A stretch of 64,000 nucleotides of DNA from Rhizomys pruinosus (taxonomy: Eukaryota > Chordata > Mammalia > Rodentia > Spalacidae), in assembly GCA_009823505.1 (NCBI GenBank), contig VZQC01009573.1, positions 367,859 to 431,858 on the forward strand, read 5' to 3'. Positions 1 to 11,214 of this stretch are shown piece after piece. How positions within the stretch are numbered: position 1 is the stretch's first letter; each line of letters starts with the position of its first letter. The position numbers were made by a program, and so were the translations under genes. The notes beneath the pieces are model-generated. The model was given only the letters and a program-made list of their open reading frames with translations. It did no database searches and was not told the origin of the DNA.

Positions 1-430
1 TGTCTCTTCTCCATCCCTAGCTGGTTCCCCTCCCACCCTCAGCTAGTTGTTCCTGCTTTTCTGTTACAAGCGTTCCATTTCCCTGTTCCCTACTTCCCTC
101 AAGATCTCTTCCTCACTTCTCAGGACCCCATCTAGTTTCATGACCTGCCGATACACATATATAAATACACAGACATGTAGAGACACATATTGATGTATAG
201 TTTTAAATCTAAGTTCTATACATAAGAAAAAATATATGGCATTTGCTTTTTGAGTCTGGCTTACTTCACTTAATACAATGCTTTCCAGTTGGATTTATTT
301 TCCTGTGAAGGTCACGATTTCATTTTTCATTATGGCTGCATAAATTCTATTGTGTATATGCTTCATTTTTCCTTTCATCTGTTGATGAATATCCAAGATG
401 GTTCCATTTCCTGTAACTTCAGGCTCTTAA
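1..430 (-). mobile_element. Old L1 fragment (end of ORF2 and 3' side)
   Basis: Read on the minus strand this has the familiar end of L1 ORF2: the 'taagtgaagtaagccagactcaa' type motif, here near 245-275, and the camptotic 'cagccataatgaaaaatgaaat' type motif near 310-340. It is followed by an AT-rich 3' tail. It is diverged, runs off the left edge and has no usable ORF. Confidence 0.65.
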
Positions 431-1778
431 CAGATGTCCAAACAATGTGACCACTTAACCGAGTACCTATTATGGAATTATTATGCTAAAGAGTTACAGG
501 GAGTGGGGGGAGATGCCAAATACAGTTACCACTTCCATCAAACTTATACTTTAGTTAGTGAAAATGCAAGAAACCATCAGAACTAATATCCAAACAAGTA
601 ATAGGGTGATGTAAGCAGTCAGAAATCCAGGCAGAGGCAATCCACAGAGGACCCAGACTAGTAGTAAACTTCAGAGAACACAACGACCAATTTAGAGATT
701 AAAGGACATACGTTGAAATGGCAAATGTGTTTAAGGGGTTTATTAAAGGCATTTCACAGACAACGTTCAAGCCCATGGATCTCCTTATGGAAACTACAGA
801 AAAGATTTGGAAAGCAAAGTGTGTTTATAAGCCAATATTTTGTAATATCCAATCTAATTAAGTCTTATGACATTATACTAGAATCTGTCATTGGTAGAAC
901 ACACAAGACTCCTAGGTCAGAGACAAAAGATTCATTATTCATTACACAGAAAACAGCATGACTTGATCACTGTTTATTCTCTTCTCTATGGCTCTGGGTC
1001 TGTTGGAGTTGGTCTTAGGGACAGAACTGCACTGTCTCAGGACTGTATGTAGTGACAGCACCCACACATAATGCAGAGAGAGGACAAGAGGGAAGGAATT
1101 ACCTAGCCCTGAGAGTAGAGGTTTTTAATGAAAAGCATTTTAGACTAACCCTTACAGTGGTTCTAATAACCTATGTTTTATGTTAGAGAACTCCTTAGCA
1201 ATATTTTATTAGCTAAAAATGCCAAATCTAAAACATCTCATAATGGTCACAAGAAAGCACTGCCAAGTAATTTCCCTTTTATTCCTCCTCTCGACAGAAA
1301 GAGGAGCTTACATCTAAGAAATGCTTTTTATTTTTAATATCATGTGGCAGAGTGCAAGGCCACAATAGATAAAAATATTCATCTCTTCTCCCTGAACTTT
1401 TTCTTGACATGAATAGCAAGTATAATTTATTCATGTTTTCAACCAATTACTTTGTACCTACCTCAAAGGCCTTTGCCACTTTAAGTCTGTGGTGTGCCAT
1501 AACCAGTCTCTGAAGCTATTCACAGGATAAGCCCAGGCTACCTAGATTTAGCATTCTGGTCATTTCCTAATGAAGCAACATTCAAGCTACTGAAACAAAT
1601 ATATATTTTTGAAAATGAGTTTCCTTAATTGTCTCATTGAAATTTAATGGAATATCTGTTGGGAAAAAATGTTTCCAGTTTCCAACAGCATACATCTGTG
1701 AGAAAGAGCAAAGGGCACAGGAGATGACACCCCAAGACAAAGCAAATGCCTTTCTATACCATATAAAAGAAAAGAGGT
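431..1778. other. Non-repetitive AT-rich stretch, no gene seen
   Basis: I see no splice-bounded coding segment or clear SINE here; the 82-codon ORF at 713-961 has no recognisable features. The part from 828 onwards matters because it recurs at 16,941-18,097 in the same orientation. If Kmt2c is intact to the left, this is intron 1 sequence. Confidence 0.5.
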
Positions 1779-1985
1779 GGGGCTGGAGAGATGGCTGAGC
1801 AGTTAAGAGCACTGACTGTTCTTGCAGAGGACCTGGGTTCGATTCCCAGTACCCACATGGTGGCTAAGAACCATCTTTAACTCCAGTTCCAGGGGAATCC
1901 GACTCCCTCTTTTGACCTCTGCAGCACTGCATGACACAGGTGCACCTACTTACATGCAGACAGTACACTCATACACATAAAAAAA
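828..1985 (+). repeat. Direct repeat copy A (partner 16,941-18,097)
   Basis: The sequence beginning taagccaatattttgtaata recurs immediately after the N at 16,940 and stays alignable through the B2 at the right end of the block. Most of it is nearly identical. A patch near 1,190-1,370 against 17,270-17,470 differs by many small indels, as noisy reads would. Confidence 0.9.
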
Positions 1986-1990
1986 TTTTT
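1779..1990 (+). mobile_element. B2 SINE
   Basis: It starts with ggggctggagagatggctga, the tRNA-derived B2 head with A box. A B box (ggttcgattcc), the 'ccagttccaggggaatc' body and an A-rich tail follow. It is full length and moderately diverged. Confidence 0.9.
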
Positions 1991-1991
1991 G

Positions 1992-2400
1992 ATGCAGGGT
2001 GTCCCTGTGCGCAGGGTGACTCACGTGTGTAGAAACTGGAGAGGCTGGATATGAACTCATGCAGGAGATTTGGCTGCCTTATCCTCTAGGCTATCCTCCT
2101 GAGTGCTAGGATTAAAAGGTGTGCTTACCTCGCAGGGACACCTGGAAACATTCATTTATTTATTTATAATGTATGAGTGTTACATGCCTTTGCAGGAGTT
2201 GCAAGGTGTGTTTTTTGTGCAAGCAGTCTGAGAGGTATCACAAAGTAGGCGGCACTGGAATCCTCTGACTGAAAGTTAACAGATGGTGTTATTGCCATGT
2301 GGTGCTGGGACAAAAACCTTTGTGTCTCTGAGGCAACTGTACTTTGGACCGTCTGACATCTCTCCAAGCTTCATTGATAAATATTTTCAAACGAATATAT
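1992..2400 (-). mobile_element. Degraded B1 followed by degraded B2
   Basis: 1,992-2,140 resembles an inverted B1 (cctgagtgctaggattaaaag core). 2,145-2,375 resembles an inverted B2 ending in gacatctctccaag. Both carry many substitutions and small indels. Confidence 0.55.
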
Positions 2401-2884
2401 ATATTATAAGCAGAGTACTGTGGTCGTTGCTTCTCCACAATTTATGTTCCACATGCCTTTGAAAATTTTCCTACTGGTCCGCTCTTCTCCACCTATTAAA
2501 TGGTTCGAATAACACCTGCTTGCTATTTGAATAGGGAGGATTTGTGTGTTTCGCGTTATTGGATGTACATCAACTATGTCACTATAAAGCAAATTAGTTA
2601 TTGCCGAGGAAGGGCCGTATTTACTCTTTTCATTTTTCCCCTTTACTTTGCCTGGCTGGTTCTGATAATTATTAATGATAAGGATCATGAAATCCTGTAC
2701 CTGGTCTGACCCTGGGAAAACAATTTCACCTTCTTCTGCTACCTTGTTAAGGACCCAAAACCAGTGGCGACGCACACTTTACCTTCCTCTTCTGGATACA
2801 GGTATTCTTCCCTCGTACCAATGAGCTCGTTGGACTGACTTTTCATCCCACTGGAGCCCCATTCGTATTTAAGACTTACTAAAT

Positions 2885-3166
2885 TTTATTTTTTTTGGTC
2901 TTTTTGAAACAAGGTTTCCCAGTTGCCCCAGAGGCCTGGTACTTGCTATGTAAACCACGCTAGCCTCAAACTCACAGAAAACAACCTGCCTCTGTCTCCC
3001 AAGTGCTTGGGATTAAAGGAGTGTGCACCACACTTGCGCTTTTCTTTTTATTGCATTTATTTTATGGTATCTCATTATGTAACCCTGACTGGCCTCATTC
3101 CACCAGAAAATCTGCTTGCCTCTTCTCCTGAGTGCTGGGTTAAAGGCATGTGTCACCAGAGCTGGG
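2885..3166 (-). mobile_element. Two adjacent inverted B1 SINEs
   Basis: Two B1 elements in reverse orientation, about 2,885-3,036 and 3,040-3,166. Each has the 'ctggcctcaaactcacag' and 'gagtgctgggattaaaggc' type cores. The short ORFs here are translations of B1. Confidence 0.8.
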
Positions 3167-3196
3167 TTTATATTTTTGTATTATATTATTTTTAGT

Positions 3197-3253
3197 GTGT
3201 GCATGCGTGCGGTGTGTGTGTGTGTGGTGTGTGTGTGTGGTGTGTGTGTGGTG
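3197..3253. repeat. (GT)n microsatellite, interrupted
   Basis: A run of GT dinucleotides broken by regular GG steps, sitting between B1 elements. Confidence 0.9.
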
Positions 3254-3254
3254 T

Positions 3255-3872
3255 ACTCTCTGAAGCCAGAGGTCCTACTGTTAGCTCCAGCTGGCTGGAC
3301 TACATCTTGTACGACCTTAGGCCTGGCTTTGAACTAACAGAGTATTCTGGCCTTGCATTCTGCACTCACAAGTGTAGGCGATATATAGGCGTGTGCCACC
3401 ACTTCTAGCTCTTCTTTTTTGTTTTTTTTTTATTGAAAGACAGGAGTCTCCCTGTTATTCTGGCCTGTCCTGGACACTTCATAGTTTGAGACCAGAGCTG
3501 GACTTAAGCTCACACGGGGAATCTGAACCTGAACTTGTCTCTTCTCCTGAGTTGTTGGGGTGAAAGGTGTAGTTGCCATCATGCTTTATAGTACTATGTT
3601 TTTTATTTATTTATTTTTTTATTTATTTAATTTTTTGAGACAGGTCTCTCTGTTATAAAGCCCAGCTGTCGCTGAAACGTCTACTCTGTAGACCAGCTGG
3701 CCTTGAAACTCAACAAAGATCGTTCTTTGACTTCTGCCTCCTGAGTGAAGGCATTAAGGGCGTGCCCAACCATGCCCAGTTCTTAGCTGCCATGTGCATG
3801 CTGAATTGAAACCTGGGTCCTTGAAAGAGCAGAAATCGGCATTTTTAACTGCTGAGCATTCTCCAGCCCATT
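3255..3872 (-). mobile_element. Cluster of degraded inverted B1s and a B2 head
   Basis: At least three B1-like segments in reverse orientation (about 3,255-3,410, 3,415-3,590 and 3,625-3,780) are followed by the inverted 5' half of a B2 (3,783-3,872, ending tctccagccc). Boundaries are approximate because of heavy divergence. Confidence 0.6.
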
Positions 3873-3894
3873 ATTTTTGTTTTTATTGGTGCTG

Positions 3895-4660
3895 TGTAGT
3901 TTGTGTGTGTGAGCCACACCATGGTGCATTGATTGTGGATGGTCACAGTATATTGGATAACTTGTGGGAATTAGTTGTGTCCTTCCACCTTTGGGGTGTG
4001 GGTCCCACAGATCCAAGTCAAGGTCATCCAGGCTTGGCATACCTTATCTAGGCCTGCTGTTCCTTATTTAATCTTATCCGCTCTATGGCCAAAAATTTAA
4101 GGATATTAAGGAGGCACTGAACTGTTTCATTGGACACAGATTTCCATATTGAAATGGTTAGCCAAGGAAATTGTGCAATCAGTAGGGACATTTACATATT
4201 TACAGCAGAGGATCTATTTTTGAGTAGTGGAGGGGTGGGGCAACTGATGCGGTTCTTGAAACATTTCATAACATTTAAACCTCCCAAACAGAATTCTGGA
4301 TTTTTCTTTAAGATTTATTATTTTTAATGTGTTTGTGTGTGCCTGTGTATAGTTTTATATCTGTACGCAGATGATGGTTGGAGGCAGAGAGTCAAGTAAA
4401 GGCCATTGGGGAAGAGGGCATTGGATTTTCCGAATCCGACACCCTCTTCTGACTACAACTAGGTGGCGAGTTGCCACTGACACGGTTGCTGGCACAAACC
4501 TGGCATGAGACAGTAACATGCAATTACACATACAGAAATTAGGAGAAATTAAAAACTCAGTTATGAACCACGTTATAGAGGAGAGCTCTAGCGGAACTGA
4601 TCCTAGGTCTCTGCAAGAAGAGTAGAAGGCTCACCGTTAAACTAACTGAGCCCAATGGTG
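3895..4660. mobile_element. tRNA-derived SINE fragments (B2/B3-like), scrambled
   Basis: 3,895-4,040 resembles the inverted B3/B2 body (cttgtgggaattagttgtgt, then caggtcatccaggcttgg). 4,310-4,655 holds pieces of B2 body in both orientations (gacaccctcttctgactaca). Individual insertions cannot be separated by eye. Confidence 0.45.
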
Positions 4661-5045
4661 CCTAAATACCTCATGTATTAGGAAGCATCATATTTCACTT
4701 GGTGACATCACCTTGCAGCTTCCTTCATGCACCTTTGATGTGCCTGGGGGAAGGTAAGCTTGATTTACAGTTGACAAACCCAAGGGAAATTTCAGGCAAG
4801 GAAGGATTCCAATATATTAGTTTGAAATGTTCTCTGGATAAATAATAACCACCCCAGAATGGTGTCAACATCTTGTGCCTCTTTATAATTTTCTGCTTCA
4901 AAACTTTAAGTTATGTAAGAAACATCTATACTCCACACTAATGAGAACATTGTCAGAGCCCAGTATCTTTTTTTTAAAATTTTATTGTGTATATTTAAGT
5001 AATTTTTAAAATTAACTTTAATTAAAAAAAAAAGAGATTTATTTT
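4661..5045. other. AT-rich spacer, nothing recognised
   Basis: I see no SINE head or splice-bounded ORF; the right end is A/T runs leading into the next B2 tail. Confidence 0.4.
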
Positions 5046-5049
5046 TATT

Positions 5050-5297
5050 TTTTTTAATTTTACTATTTCTATTTTTGTATGTGTATGAATGCACTTGTCT
5101 GCATGTAGGTTTGGTGCACCCATGTCGTGCAATGCGCGGAGGTCAGAAGAGGGTTCAGATTCCCTAGAACTGGAAGTTCTCCTGGAATTGGGAAGTTACA
5201 GACAGTTCTTAGCCACCATGTGGGTGCTGGGGATTGAACCCAGGTCCTTTGCAAAAGCAGTCGGTGCTCTTGACCGCTAGGCTATCTCTCCAGCCCC
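5050..5297 (-). mobile_element. B2 SINE, inverted
   Basis: It reads from the T-rich tail through tgtatgaatgcac, 'gaggtcagaagaggg' and 'gtgggtgctggggattgaac' to ctatctctccagcccc at 5,297. Full length, with little head-to-tail loss. Confidence 0.9.
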
Positions 5298-5383
5298 AAT
5301 GCATTTATCCTAGGAAGAAGTGCTTGTTGAGTGCACTGCAAGGGAGCAGTGGGCGGGCAGGAACCAGAGCTCGAGATTTTACT

Positions 5384-5760
5384 CTTCCCTTTCCCCTTCA
5401 CCTTCTTTTTCCTTCCTTCCTTCCTTCCTTCCTTCCTTCCTTCCTTCCTTCCTCCTTCCTTCCACTTCGCTTTTTTTCCCTCCCTCTCTTCTCTTCCCCT
5501 CTCATATCCTCCTCTCCATCGTTCCTTCCTTCCTTCTTCCATCCTTCTTTCCTCCGCTCTCTCACAGCTTCAGCCCACTGCCTGCCCTTCCACTGGCCTT
5601 TCGTGCCTCTTCCTTCCTTTCCTTCCATTTCCTCTATCCCTTTTTTCTCTTCTTACTTCCTTTCTTTCCTTTCTCTTTCCTTTCTTTCCCTCTTCTTTCT
5701 CTCTTCTTCACCTCTCCCTCCTCCTTCCTTTCCCTCCTCCTTCCTCCCTTTCTTCTTTTT
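5384..5760 (+). repeat. Polypyrimidine tract with (TTCC)n core
   Basis: About 375 bases that are almost entirely C/T, with a clean (TTCC)n run at roughly 5,410-5,463 and looser CCTT/TTTC repeats after it. All ORFs crossing it are low-complexity Ser/Pro/Phe/Leu or Arg/Lys/Glu/Gly translations and are not genes. Confidence 0.95.
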
Positions 5761-5769
5761 GTCATTTTG

Positions 5770-6560
5770 TTTGTATTTTTACAGGGACAAGGGCTCACGG
5801 ATCCGCGGCTTTGCTGGCACTCAATATGGAGCCTATTCCAGTCCCTTGGACCTGGCCGTTCCCCTCCTGAATGTTTGGGATTAACAAGTGTGTTGTCACC
5901 TTGTTGGTTTTTTTGTACTGTGCTGAGAATCAAACATGCGTCTTCAATATCCTCTAGCTCCATATCTTATAAAGAATTATTTTGGGCAGAGCTGGGATGT
6001 TTGTAAGGCACAAGGCTTTTAATTCTAATAAACACTCAGAGGCAGAGGCAAGAGGCAGGTGAATCACTGTGATTTACGTAGTCCAATCCTGGTTACATAG
6101 CAAGTTTCTGGGCCCAGCCAGAGCTACATAGTGAAACTCAGGATATTAAAAAGAAAATCTAGGCTGGGAGTGGTGGCTGAGCACACACACCTTTTAATCA
6201 AGCACTTTTGGGAAAGGCAGAGAGCAGGATGGAATTTCTGTGAAGTTACAAAAAGCCAGACTTTCACTGTCTCAATATAAAAAACTAAAACAAAAACAAA
6301 TCTTAGCAGTGTTGGAGAACTGAAGCTAGGACCTTGGGTATGATAGATAAGCACTCTACAACTAAGATGTATTATCTGTCCATACCCCGTTTTTTTTTGG
6401 GGTTTTTTTGTTTTGTTTTTTACCTTTTGAGAGAATAAGAATTCATTGTTTCTCATGCTGTCTTCACTCTGTAGCCCAGGAGACCCTCAATATTTTGTTC
6501 CTTGCCTTGGCTCTTAAGTAGCTGGGATTACATAAACCTGCAACACTTTGGGTTTAGCAA
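5770..6560. mobile_element. Degraded B1 and ID cluster
   Basis: Inverted B1 at about 5,770-5,905, forward B1-like pieces at 5,990-6,155 and 6,162-6,290, an inverted ID-like element at 6,303-6,390, and an inverted B1 at 6,395-6,560. Each call rests on a B1 or ID core visible despite many mismatches. Confidence 0.5.
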
Positions 6561-6574
6561 CTTTTTTTTCCAAA

Positions 6575-6815
6575 GTAATTTTATTTTTGCTTTTTGTTTT
6601 GTGTATATGAAAGTGTTTTGCTGCATGTATGTAAGTACAGGCATAGTTCACATGCAATGTCCGGTGGTGAGCCAGAGAAGGCATCAAGATCCCTGGAAAT
6701 TGTGAAGTTACAGTTGGGTTGATAGCCACATAGTGGGGATGCTGTCAACCCAGCCCAGGTCTCTTCAAGAGCAGCCAGTATGCTCTTAACCACTGAACAA
6801 CCTCTCTCCACCAGT
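6575..6815 (-). mobile_element. B2 SINE, inverted
   Basis: An inverted B2 body (gtgagccagagaaggcatca, tctcttcaagagcagccagt) ending near tctctccaccag. Moderately diverged. Confidence 0.75.
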
Positions 6816-6982
6816 TCAAAGTGAACTTATGTAGTAATGTGTATGTATTATGTAGTAATAGTTAGAGTAATGGAGAGGAATAGAAGAATGTGAATCTGAA
6901 ACGTTCTTCTCTCTCAAAGTTCAAGGACTGGTTAGATGGGGAATGTGATACTTACCAACATACATAGTTTTTAAGAGCTTTT

Positions 6983-7142
6983 GAGCCAGGCGATGGTGGA
7001 ACAAGCCTTTAATCGCCTAGCACTTGGAGGCAAGAGGCAGCGTGGATCTACATATTGAGGTCAAGGCCAGCCCTGGTCTACAGAGTGAGTTCAGGACACT
7101 GGGGGCTACAGGGAGAACCCTGTTCTCGAAAAGACCAAAAAA
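6983..7142 (+). mobile_element. B1 SINE
   Basis: A forward B1: gagccaggcgatggtggaac, then the aggcagcgtggatct and gtctacagagtgagttc cores, then an A-rich tail after tctcgaaaagacc. Confidence 0.8.
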
Positions 7143-7189
7143 AAACAGAATAGGGAGTGGAGGGCTTAGTGTTTTCAAGAGGTTTCTGG

Positions 7190-8200
7190 GTTAGGCTCTG
7201 AGGGCTTGGGGCGCATGGAGGAAAGAGCCCCCGCCTCCACACTTAGTCCTACACCACGATAAGCGCAAGCTGAAACATCTTGTCACTGGGCTAAGCACCT
7301 GGGCCGGGGCTGGCTCCTGGTGCTCTCATCTGGCCACTCGAGGCCAGGGCTTACGAGCTGCCTGGAGCCAGGCAGCCACAACTTCGAGCGCCATGTGGCC
7401 TTCAGGCCAGCGGTTTGTTTTCCCATCTCGGACTCGCACCTGCCCTGGGCCTGCGGGGCGATGCACCCAGCCGAACCTTCGTGAGTTCAAGAGCAGCCAG
7501 GGTTCTCTTAACTAATCTAGCTTCGCTCCTCCTCGTTGGTACATAGCCCGCGGACATGTGGGCAAGGAGGAGCTTGCTCCGAGTAGAAACCAAGACAGAG
7601 TGGACGGACCAGCCCGGGCGGAGGAGGAGATAAGGGCGCCCAGGGAGCCGGTGAGGGTGGCGGGGGAGAAGGTGATGGCTGGAGAGGAGGCGAGGAGGGA
7701 GGAGGAGGACTGGGAGGGGAGAGGACCTCCGGGGAAGAGGCGGTAGGATGGCTGGGGGGAGGAGGGGAGGGAGCATGGGCCCCAGCGGGGCTCCGGCCCA
7801 ACGGGCCCAGGCGGGGGAGGACGGGCAGCAGCAGCGGCTCTCGGTGGCCCCAGCCCCGCGAGCCTTGGAGGCTCCTCTTTCCCTCAGCGCCCACTTCTCC
7901 CCAACACAGGTACCACCAACCAGATGCCTGACGTGAAGGACAGGAAGGCCCAGAAGGACCCCAGCATGGCAGAGGGCAGCTCCTGCGAGCCCAGCCAGGA
8001 GGGACAGGCCAAGAAGGATGAGCATGGCGCCCAGGAGCGCCCTTCAGGTAGGTCCAACTGTCGCCAGGACCCCTGGTGCGGAGCCAGCAACGGGGTCCAC
8101 TGCCCTGCCCTGGCCCCACCCAGACATCTCGCCCTCTGCCGGGTCTCAGCTACGGTCATTCTATCTGCCAGTGGAGAAGAAGCCACTCATTGTTGTCATC
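7190..8200. other. GC-rich island inside the presumed Kmt2c intron
   Basis: About 1 kb of markedly GC-rich, CpG-containing, non-SINE sequence in otherwise AT-rich DNA. Several long ORFs overlap on both strands, as expected of GC-rich DNA, so length alone is not evidence of coding. It contains the exon-like segment described separately. It could be an intronic promoter, an alternative exon or a pseudogene remnant; I do not recognise the product. Confidence 0.5.
7910..8047 (+). other. Candidate exon, unknown gene
   Basis: A 138-base segment is preceded by a good polypyrimidine tract and acceptor (ccccaacacag, AG at 7,908-7,909) and followed by a strong donor (cttcag|gtaggt at 8,047/8,048). One frame is open throughout, starting after two bases and leaving one base, so the exon would be symmetric. 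The peptide is hydrophilic and rich in Lys, Glu, Asp, Gln and Ser; it contains an ATG at 7,924 (Met-Pro-Asp-Val-Lys-Asp). I do not recognise the family. It may be a chance open segment in GC-rich DNA. Confidence 0.3.
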
Positions 8201-9200
8201 ATTAATTTGTAAGAAATTTGATCCCATGGAGGCCAGTCTTTATTTTTCGAATTGTGATTGGCACATGGAAGATACCAAGGGAAGTCGGTGGTTTAAAAAA
8301 AGCCCCTTAATAAGCCATGATTATAGGCAAATTGTGTGTCTCTGACCACTTTGGTGGTCTCTAACTCAAGAGAAGTAATCTCTGCAGTTGTCAGCTGGCA
8401 ATTATTTTCTTTTTTAGCTCTTCGGGCTGTAGCATTACTGTGTTGCTGTAGAGTGTTGTGATGCGAATGTGCGGTTTTCGTCCAGCCTCATATTGGTGCA
8501 CCAGTTGTCTTCCACACAACGACAGGGCCAGCCTCATTGCGCTCAGGTTGTTTTCTCATAATATCCAGGGAAGAGTTGTTGGAACGCAACAAACCTGAGC
8601 TCGAGTTGGCTTCGTGTGTGGCTGTTTTTGAGGCAACCTCTTGAAGAATAACCCAAGCCGGGCTAGAACTTGGCTCTCTCCTTCTCTGACTCAAGAGCTA
8701 GGATCACAGCCTCTGATCCAGCCCCCTCTGCTCAAGTTCAGATTCTTGAAGATGGACTTGGGTTTGGTTTGAGGCTTGTGGTAGGATTTCTTGCTCTCTG
8801 GGCGGACCTGCATGGGGTCGCTTGCTCCGTTTATACGTCAAAAGGCTGTCAAATTAAAGCAACCTAAGACATAATTCTAGACAATGTTCTAGAAATTAGG
8901 AGGTGATGTTTGGGGATCGTTGTTCTTTTTCCTTTTCTTACTGTAAGTTTTCATTGGTAAAGCACTTTGAATCCCTTACAGTGATTGAAGTATATACTCT
9001 ACACTTTCCATTCTTTAATAAATGCTTGGAGTTTTTTTATTTATTTGTTTTATTTTTGCTTGGAAAATTCTGGGGGGCTTTGGGGGGGATCGATGGAGTG
9101 TTTATAAAAAACTTTCTTTGGTTACATTTGATCTCTATTCACATTTTTTGAGTTCTCTTCTGAAATTTAGAGTAACTTAGGGTGTGAGGACATGGCAATT
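8201..9200. other. No gene seen; possible B1 remnant
   Basis: Mostly unremarkable AT-rich sequence. About 8,615-8,730 resembles a strongly diverged inverted B1. No splice-bounded ORF was seen. Confidence 0.4.
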
Positions 9201-9204
9201 CTCT

Positions 9205-9425
9205 AGTAGGGAAGACGCCAAGTGCTGCCCTTGACAAGAGTAGACCCTACAGCTACCACACTGGCTGAGGTTCATCAACTGGGTGCCTGTACTCTAGTTC
9301 CCAGGATCCAGCACCTCTATATCTGAACCTTCGCGTTAAGGCACTGGACTGCGTGCATAGAGTATACGCTATGAGCAAAACTCTCATATGCATCAAGTAA
9401 CGACCATAATAAATTTTAAAAATTT
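9205..9425 (+). mobile_element. Degraded B2-like SINE
   Basis: B2/B3 body motifs remain in order (cagttcccaggatccagcac, then an ATA/TAAA-rich tail), but the head is poorly preserved. Confidence 0.4.
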
Positions 9426-9639
9426 AGAGTTGTTTCTGGGTGGCTTAGAGGTTCGTTAATGACTTTTTAACATGGATTTCTCTCTCGCTTTCAGTTACGA
9501 TATTATTTTTCAGGAACATTCTTTCTATCCTTAGTGCTAATACTTCTTGTTAGCATCTTTTCTTTTTTATATATTATTTATGGCTTATCCTTCTTTTTAC
9601 AGAACATTTTTTGGTATTTTTATTATTAATTTTTACTTT

Positions 9640-10137
9640 TTTAATTTTATTTTATGTGTATGATTACTGTCTGCATGTCCGGTCTTGCACGGTTTTCGCC
9701 GGCCGTGTTGCAATGCCTCAGAGGTCAGAAGAGGGTCCCAGATTCCCCTGGAACCAGAGTTAAAGATGGTTCTCAGCCTCCATGTGGGGTGCTGGGATCG
9801 AAACCAGGTCCTCTTGCAAGGCAGTTGGTGCTCTTAAAACTGCTAGGCCATCTCTCAGCCCACTTTTTAAATTTTTTTTTTTTTGAGATAGGGTCTCCTT
9901 TAGTCCCAAGCTGGCCTGAAGCTCAACTATGTAATTACCAGGCTGGCCTTGAAACTCACAGAGATCCACCTGCCTCATGCCTCCCGGTGCTGGATAAAGG
10001 CATGCACCAACCACGCCCAGTGGTTGCCCAGCCCAACGCAGTTCCTAGCCGCCCTATGGGTGCTGGAGATGAAACTCCCGGGTCCTCTGCAAGAGCAAGT
10101 CTGCTCTCTTAACTGCTAAAGCCATCTCTCCAGCCCC
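9640..10137 (-). mobile_element. B2 - B1 - B2 fragment cluster, inverted
   Basis: Inverted B2 at 9,640-9,862, inverted B1 at 9,875-10,018, and an inverted B2 5' half at 10,030-10,137 ending tctccagcccc. The last piece lacks its tail, consistent with the B1 plus the first B2 sitting inside or beside it. The mirror cluster is 24,786-25,262. Confidence 0.85.
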
Positions 10138-10364
10138 TGGCTTATGCTTTTAAGTGAAGAACAACACCTCTTGTCTACCCTTTATAGTTGTACATGTTGT
10201 TAATGGTACAGATTGGCCTAGCTAAATTAGTGACATAGACATTAAATATGAACCAAACCATATGTAAGGTGTTTTTCTGATTTGTACAAACTGGTCATAT
10301 CTCTCCAAGAGATAGGGACCTGGCCCCTACTGGATGTATATGTATATACATGCCTTTTCTTCTT

Positions 10365-10616
10365 TTTTTTTTTTTTTCTGTAATGTTGTATGAAAATGTA
10401 CTGTCTGCAATGCAGTTTGTGCAGCCCGTGTCAGTGCATGCAGTGGAGGTGAGAGAAGGGTGTCAGATTCCCTGGAACTGGAGTTCTCCTGTTTGGAGAA
10501 CAGGAGTTTCGGATGGTTCTTGGGCCGCCATGTGTGAAGTGTTGAGATCGAACCCCGGGTCCTCTGTTAAGAGCGGTTTGAGCGCTCTTAACCGCTAGGC
10601 CCATCTCTCCAGCCCC
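10365..10616 (-). mobile_element. B2 SINE, inverted
   Basis: T-rich tail, gtcagattccctggaactgg, 'gatcgaaccccgggtcctct' and ccatctctccagcccc. CpG sites are partly kept, so it is relatively young. The mirror copy is 24,325-24,560. Confidence 0.9.
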
Positions 10617-11214
10617 ACTATGCCTTTTCTAATGTTCATTTAGCTATCCTTTATACAAAGGTCCTGGGGGGTCTCCCTTCTTTTATACTCTGGGTATCTA
10701 TTTCTCCCAACAGAATAATGCTGAAAAAACTGACTAACTTCTTATCACCTTCTGGTGGTACAGATAATATTTTAGGACTGGGAGGTTGTGAGACCAAAGA
10801 GGATTTGTGAGCCTGTTCACACCTGAGTATGGCTGTTAGCTCAGGGCTGGAGTCAAGGCTGATTGACTCAGTCCCAACTTGCTACTTGTTTTGCTTGGGA
10901 ATTTAGACTGTTCAAAAAAGAACTCTGGCAACCTACATGCCTTAAAAGTTTAAGCTCATGTTGGTTAAATATAAGCTTTCATATTCTCACAGCTAAAAGT
11001 CAAATACAATTAAGTCCAACATATGGAGTCCGAGATCCTAAGAAAATAACTAAAACCAGGCTTTCATTCCCCAGCCCTTCACACCCTGCCTCCATCATAG
11101 CCAAGGATAAGTTTTTTGAGGTATGAAAAAGCATTGTTAACGAGGGAAACTGAGGTTACCCCTTTGGGGGATTCTTAGTCTCATAATAATAATAAAGAAT
11201 TTAGAAATGTACTC

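Noticed and set aside
5234..6006. ORFs of 179-228 codons around 5.3-6.0 kb
   Set aside because: They are translations of a polypyrimidine tract and SINE sequence (runs of Ser, Pro, Phe, Leu).
7402..8119. Minus-strand ORFs of 200-207 codons with a signal-peptide-like start
   Set aside because: They overlap several competing frames in a GC-rich patch and are Pro/Ser/Leu low complexity, with no family motif. The plus-strand splice-bounded segment is the better, still weak, candidate.
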